From assembly GCA_030036975.1 (NCBI GenBank), contig JASHSE010000461.1, forward strand, positions 1-9,531: a stretch of 9,531 nucleotides of DNA, read 5' to 3'. The stretch comes from Xanthobacteraceae bacterium. GTDB taxonomy: Bacteria; Pseudomonadota; Alphaproteobacteria; Rhizobiales; Xanthobacteraceae. Under the pieces are notes generated by a model. The model did no database searches. It was not told where the DNA came from and worked only from the letters and a program-made list of their open reading frames with translations. Within the stretch, counting starts at the first letter, position 1. Each line of letters opens with the position of its first letter. The translations under genes were made by a program, and so were the position numbers. This document shows, in pieces, positions 6,510 through 9,531 of the stretch.

Positions 6510-7934
6510 TCATAATCGAAGCGCGTTGGCCATACGCACAAAGAGTCCAACCAAGCCGTTCGGCGATCGCCCTTTCAATTTGAATGCATCCGTACCATAC
6601 ACGCGCGCGTACCGGATAAGCATTCGGCCGAACAGTATCAATGTATACAATGCACCCTTATCAAAACTGCGCAATGCCGTGGGAACGTCCAGATACATGA
6701 CCGTTTCCATTTCATCGCTGTCAGGATGTCTCGTTGTGAGGGGCAGAGCTACGGCGCCGATCTTCTCGTATAGTGGAACGAGCTTGGGAATCGAATCAAA
6801 GACGAGGTACCGTACGTTGGCCAAGAGCGCGAGTCGACCGATCGCAACGAACAACTGAAGGCGCAGTGACGCGCCCTGATAATCCGGATGAACCACGAGG
6901 CGTGACACTTCCGCCAGCCCATGGTCCCAGAGAAAGTTCGGAAGGTGAACGGATTTCAATATCTCACTGTTGTGATGATCACCGCCATTTATGACCAAAC
7001 GCGCCGATATATCACTCTTCTGGCGATCGCCGCCGTTTATGACCAAGCGCGCCGACGCGATCGACTTCTGTCCGAGCCGTGCCAGCAAAATGATAGCGGC
7101 GTTGTCCAACGGATCCGCCCATTCAGCCGCTTCAGCGTTGATGCGTCTGCCGAAGAATTGGTTGGCCTCGCGGCGTAGCTCGTGAACGACGGCAAGATCG
7201 CGCGCATCGACGACATGCGAGATCCTTATCCAATCGCGTGACTCGTTTCGATCGAAGCCGAAGGTCCACATCGTGTGGCCAGTGAATGTTTCACTGATCG
7301 CCAGCGCCCAGTTAGCCGCTTTCCTGACCGAACCTTCATTCATCAGATCGACGTACAGCATTGTCTCCGGTGTTCGGTGCTGCACGGCCATTACGCGGAC
7401 ATCTATTGACCCCAACTCTTTCCATAACGTGGCAGCATGGACGGTCAATTGAGCGGCTGGCATGAGCAAGCCTTCATTGTCGTCAACGACCATCATTAAC
7501 TTGAACGGCGACAGCCCTTCAATCCGTCCTAGCAGCTCTCGGCCTTCGAGCGAGCGGCCGCTGATTCTGACGGTGGTGGTCTCAGAGACGCGATGCAGTC
7601 GCTGTTGCCAGTCGCACGGTATCGGCGTTTCGAAGACAATACTCCGGAGGTCGGTGCCAATCTCAAAGCATCTGACCTGAAGCGGACGGCGAGCGGCGCG
7701 GCGAAAAAACGAACCGTCGGCGTACAGGCTTAACTCCAGATGGTGACCATCGGCAATACCGATGAACGTCGATTCCGTGTCCGCATCAAATCGCCACCTG
7801 CTGCCGCCCAGTTCCGTCAGCGCACCGGTCCAACAGGCGCGGCGGCACCGTAGCAATGCCCGTGGAGTGAAACGCGTATATTTCAGCAACGGGGCCCACT
7901 CAGTATCCTTTGCTCGATTCACGGTATCCAACAT
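6510..7934 (-). CDS. Large protein with C-terminal GNAT acyltransferase domain and unrecognised N-terminal half
   Basis: The 474-aa product has a C-terminal GNAT domain at about residues 247-420. Visible parts are the opening helix LAVVHELRREANQFF, beta strands AIILLARLG and IASARLVING, the acyl-CoA-binding region EVSRLVVHPDYQG (342-354) with a following long helix, and FDSIPKLVPLYEKIGAV (379-395). The layout recalls FeeM-type N-acyl amino acid synthases more than small acetyltransferases, but that is a tentative reading. A C-terminal tail follows (LYTLILFGRMLIRYARVYG). The N-terminal about 240 residues look beta-rich. A degenerate PilZ-like barrel at about 115-200 is possible, but the canonical RxxxR and DxSxxG motifs are absent. 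ATG 7934 is chosen over GTG 7937 because GGAGG at 7941-7945 then has a six-base spacer. A 16-residue in-frame duplication lies at about 294-325. The gene is 46 bases downstream of the second GNAT gene and probably co-transcribed with it. Confidence 0.75.
   Translation of the reverse strand: MLDTVNRAKDTEWAPLLKYTRFTPRALLRCRRACWTGALTELGGSRWRFDADTESTFIGIADGHHLELSLYADGSFFRRAARRPLQVRCFEIGTDLRSIVFETPIPCDWQQRLHRVSETTTVRISGRSLEGRELLGRIEGLSPFKLMMVVDDNEGLLMPAAQLTVHAATLWKELGSIDVRVMAVQHRTPETMLYVDLMNEGSVRKAANWALAISETFTGHTMWTFGFDRNESRDWIRISHVVDARDLAVVHELRREANQFFGRRINAEAAEWADPLDNAAIILLARLGQKSIASARLVINGGDRQKSDISARLVINGGDHHNSEILKSVHLPNFLWDHGLAEVSRLVVHPDYQGASLRLQLFVAIGRLALLANVRYLVFDSIPKLVPLYEKIGAVALPLTTRHPDSDEMETVMYLDVPTALRSFDKGALYTLILFGRMLIRYARVYGTDAFKLKGRSPNGLVGLFVRMANALRL
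6959..7054 (-). repeat. 48-bp tandem duplication, two diverged copies, in frame inside the large GNAT gene
   Basis: Copy one is 6959-7006 and copy two 7007-7054, directly adjacent and matching at 40 of 48 positions. In the protein they give ISARLVINGGDHHNSE and, upstream, SARLVINGGDRQKSD, with the same eight-residue core SARLVING-GD preserved. The unit is 16 codons, so the frame is kept. The copies have diverged, so the duplication is not recent and has been tolerated. It repeats what should be a core beta strand of the GNAT fold, so one copy must form an extra loop or strand. Confidence 0.9.
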
Positions 7935-7940
7935 CACGAC

Positions 7941-7945
7941 CCTCC
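7941..7945 (-). promoter_or_regulatory. Ribosome-binding site of the large GNAT gene
   Basis: GGAGG on the minus strand, six bases before ATG 7934 and only three before GTG 7937. The spacing decides for the ATG. Confidence 0.7.
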
Positions 7946-7980
7946 GCTAGTTGCTGACACTACGCGTTTGCCGTTCGTCG

Positions 7981-8862
7981 TCAGTGAAGCGGATACCCCT
8001 GGAGCAGCGGCTGGCTGTACAAGGGGTAAAGACTCTTGCGGTCGATGAGCTTTGAGAAGTACTGCGACGGAATTTCTCGTTTGATCTTGCGGGACAATCC
8101 CGTCGGTTTATGTGCATCGAACCGCGCCGCGTCTACCGCGATGCATTGCCAGCCAAATCGCAATGAAAGGCGCCAGCAAAGAGCATCTGCGACTTCCGCA
8201 AAGCGGGAAAAGTCACTGGCGTATAGCAGGCGGCCGAAAGGTTCGTACCATCGCCGGCGCATGCTCTTCATCAAAAGATATAACGGCGGTGCCGAGCGGG
8301 ATGGATCGAGCACGACCAAATGATGACAGGGAACATCGATATGATCCTCAAATATTCCGAGATCGGTCCCGGCGAGATGCTCGGCGACTTGCCACTTCCT
8401 GTCCGTAATGTGCAGCCGTCGGACCGACATTGGTATTGGGTAGAGTAACAGGATCTCCGTCTCCAGGTCGGAAAAGCCAAACTTCTTGCCGATCTCATAG
8501 ACGCCCTTGGTCGGCGTGTAGTTCAGAATCGTGTGCGTATTGCGCAACGCGAGTACGGGTAGAAAAAGACTAATACCGTTGTTGCGGTAGGCGTCTTCAA
8601 CATACCAGCTGTGGATCTCGCAGAAGCGAGAGTCAACGTTTCCGATCGTGCGTGTCGTAAAGAGCGTTCCAAGAAAGCCAACGACCTCGCCGCCGTCTTC
8701 CAGCAAATAGCCATGATGCGCCTGATCGCCGCTCCAACGCGAATTATGCAGCCTCCGCCTGGCGGCGAGCGAAAGAGAACGGTTGTTGAGCGTCGAGCCG
8801 GAAAGCAATTGATACACACGATAGGTGTCGGCAGGCGACGCTTCACGAATATGGGTGCTCAC
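7981..8862 (-). CDS. GNAT-family acyltransferase-like protein, GTG start proposed
   Basis: The 293-aa product has an N-terminal GNAT domain at about residues 3-145. It opens with THIREASPADTYRVYQLL, then the strands GYLLEDGGEVVGFLGTLFTT (51-70), the acyl-CoA-binding region HSWYVEDAYRNNGISLFL (84-101) in which RNNG replaces the usual Q/RxxGxG/A loop, and NYTP...IGKKFGFSDLE (114-134). The C-terminal half (about 146-293) is not recognised; it is rich in Arg and aromatic residues (MRRRWYEPFGRLLY). The reading frame is open up to ATG 9000, but the extra 46 residues look unlike any GNAT start and have no ribosome-binding site. GTG 8862 has GGAG eight bases upstream and places the domain at the N-terminus. 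The gene lies 46 bases before the larger GNAT gene. Acyl donor and acceptor are unknown. The closest general resemblance I can recall is to GNAT proteins of polysaccharide or N-acyl compound clusters. Confidence 0.72.
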   Translation of the reverse strand: MSTHIREASPADTYRVYQLLSGSTLNNRSLSLAARRRLHNSRWSGDQAHHGYLLEDGGEVVGFLGTLFTTRTIGNVDSRFCEIHSWYVEDAYRNNGISLFLPVLALRNTHTILNYTPTKGVYEIGKKFGFSDLETEILLLYPIPMSVRRLHITDRKWQVAEHLAGTDLGIFEDHIDVPCHHLVVLDPSRSAPPLYLLMKSMRRRWYEPFGRLLYASDFSRFAEVADALCWRLSLRFGWQCIAVDAARFDAHKPTGLSRKIKREIPSQYFSKLIDRKSLYPLYSQPLLQGYPLH

Positions 8863-8870
8863 ATAACCTA

Positions 8871-8874
8871 CTCC
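8871..8874 (-). promoter_or_regulatory. Ribosome-binding site supporting the GTG start at 8862
   Basis: GGAG on the minus strand lies eight bases before GTG 8862. The alternative ATG at 9000 is preceded by an AT-rich stretch with no purine-rich site. This favours the shorter protein. Confidence 0.5.
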
Positions 8875-9095
8875 GAGGCACAGCGACAGCGTCGTTGGCT
8901 TTGCTTTCCGCAAGCAATCATCGCTCTCAGTGCCACGATCCGCCGCCGTGCGCGGAAGCACTCCCGATTCCCGGGAGCGTCCAGCACGCAGGTTCGACAT
9001 ACGACTTTAATAATTAGCTGCGTGAAGGTGAAAGTCGAGCTACCAAATCTGGCAGGGACGGGCGCAAACGCTTTGGGTCGCGTACCGAAAAATCT

Positions 9096-9531
9096 TTAAT
9101 GTGCCGTCGCGCTTGATGCATACGGGCAATTAGCACCGGCCGCGCGCAGGTTGCAGCGACAGCAGTATGGCAAGGCGGCGGTAGCAATTATGGCCATCGC
9201 GAACCCTAAGATCACGGCTGCGCCAAGCCTTGCCACTCGTTTTGGCGAAGTGACACGCAAGAGGCCTCGGCCGAGTAACGCCCCCATGGCTACCCATCCG
9301 GTTCCTATTGCCGGGGTGAGCGCACAAAGGCCTACAAGGTAGGGAATGATCCGCTGGGAGTGTCCGTGCGCGAGCTCAGGCACAATCGCGAGGCCCATAA
9401 CGAGCGCCTTAGGATTGCAAAGCGTGGTAAAAAAAATCCCCCGTGGTCCGACCGGGTCGCCGGCGTTTTCGGCATGACCGTCGGTCAACCAAAGGCGGCA
9501 CGCGACAACAAGAAGGACGGCTGCAGCGAGC
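9096..9531 (-). CDS. LysE-family amino-acid exporter, N-terminal part outside window
   Basis: Inner-membrane exporter of the LysE/RhtB type, which moves amino acids or related small molecules out of the cell. The frame is open from the window edge (9530) to TAA at 9096-9098, giving 144 visible residues; usual members are about 200-210 aa, so the first 60 or so are outside. A hydrophobic helix ending in ACRLWL lies at the edge, followed by GIFFTTLCNPKAL, the conserved loop-helix with the Asn-Pro-Lys of the family. Two further membrane segments follow (PYLVGLCALTPAIGTGWVAMG and AAVILGFAMAIIATAALPY). The tail after the last helix is unusually cysteine-rich (YCCRC, then a further Cys). An apparent TTG start at 9488 is internal, since the frame continues upstream with a transmembrane segment. 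The gene is on the same strand as the GNAT genes but 233 bases upstream of GTG 8862, so co-transcription is uncertain. Confidence 0.8.
   Translation of the reverse strand, partial: LAAAVLLVVACRLWLTDGHAENAGDPVGPRGIFFTTLCNPKALVMGLAIVPELAHGHSQRIIPYLVGLCALTPAIGTGWVAMGALLGRGLLRVTSPKRVARLGAAVILGFAMAIIATAALPYCCRCNLRAAGANCPYASSATAH

Noticed and set aside
8036..8408. Plus-strand ORFs of 95 and 98 codons inside the smaller GNAT gene
   Set aside because: They overlap each other and the GNAT frame, have biased composition and show no motif; they are shadows.

Overview
The window is chromosomal DNA from a GC-rich Gram-negative bacterium. The wording of the acyl-CoA synthetase N-terminus, the MhqO/PcpA-type dioxygenase and the sugar dehydrogenase plus dihaem cytochrome pair all suggest an alphaproteobacterium of the Bradyrhizobium/Rhodopseudomonas type. 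That placement rests on recalled family resemblance, not on a search. There are no RNA genes, CRISPR arrays, insertion sequences or attachment sites that I can support.

Left part (1-3321, ordinary metabolism): a long-chain acyl-CoA synthetase runs leftward off the window edge (1583 to 1). Across a 308-base divergent spacer, a two-domain VOC ring-cleaving dioxygenase reads rightward (1892-2836). Next comes a short ORF (2990-3189) that I read as the decayed remnant of bluB (5,6-dimethylbenzimidazole synthase, lower B12 ligand). It keeps the N-terminus and C-terminus, lacks the flavin-binding middle, and carries a one-base frameshift near its end.

Middle part (3319-5306, leftward): a periplasmic sorbosone/glucose dehydrogenase-like beta-propeller protein is followed by a secreted dihaem cytochrome c. 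The two look like an oxidoreductase and its electron acceptor. A perfect 11-bp hairpin sits between them just upstream of the cytochrome start.

Right part (5883-9531, leftward, visibly less GC-rich): a 5'-truncated LysE-family exporter, a 293-aa GNAT protein, a 474-aa protein with a C-terminal GNAT domain and an unrecognised N-terminal half, and an RBBP9/YdeN-type serine hydrolase. The three genes from 8862 to 5883 are closely spaced and are probably one operon. Two acyltransferase-like proteins, a small hydrolase and possibly an exporter could make, trim and export a small acylated molecule. This is the best candidate here for an undescribed system, but the biochemical role is inference. The 474-aa protein carries a diverged in-frame 48-bp tandem duplication inside its GNAT domain. 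A 576-base stretch without a recognisable gene (5307-5882) separates this block from the dehydrogenase operon.
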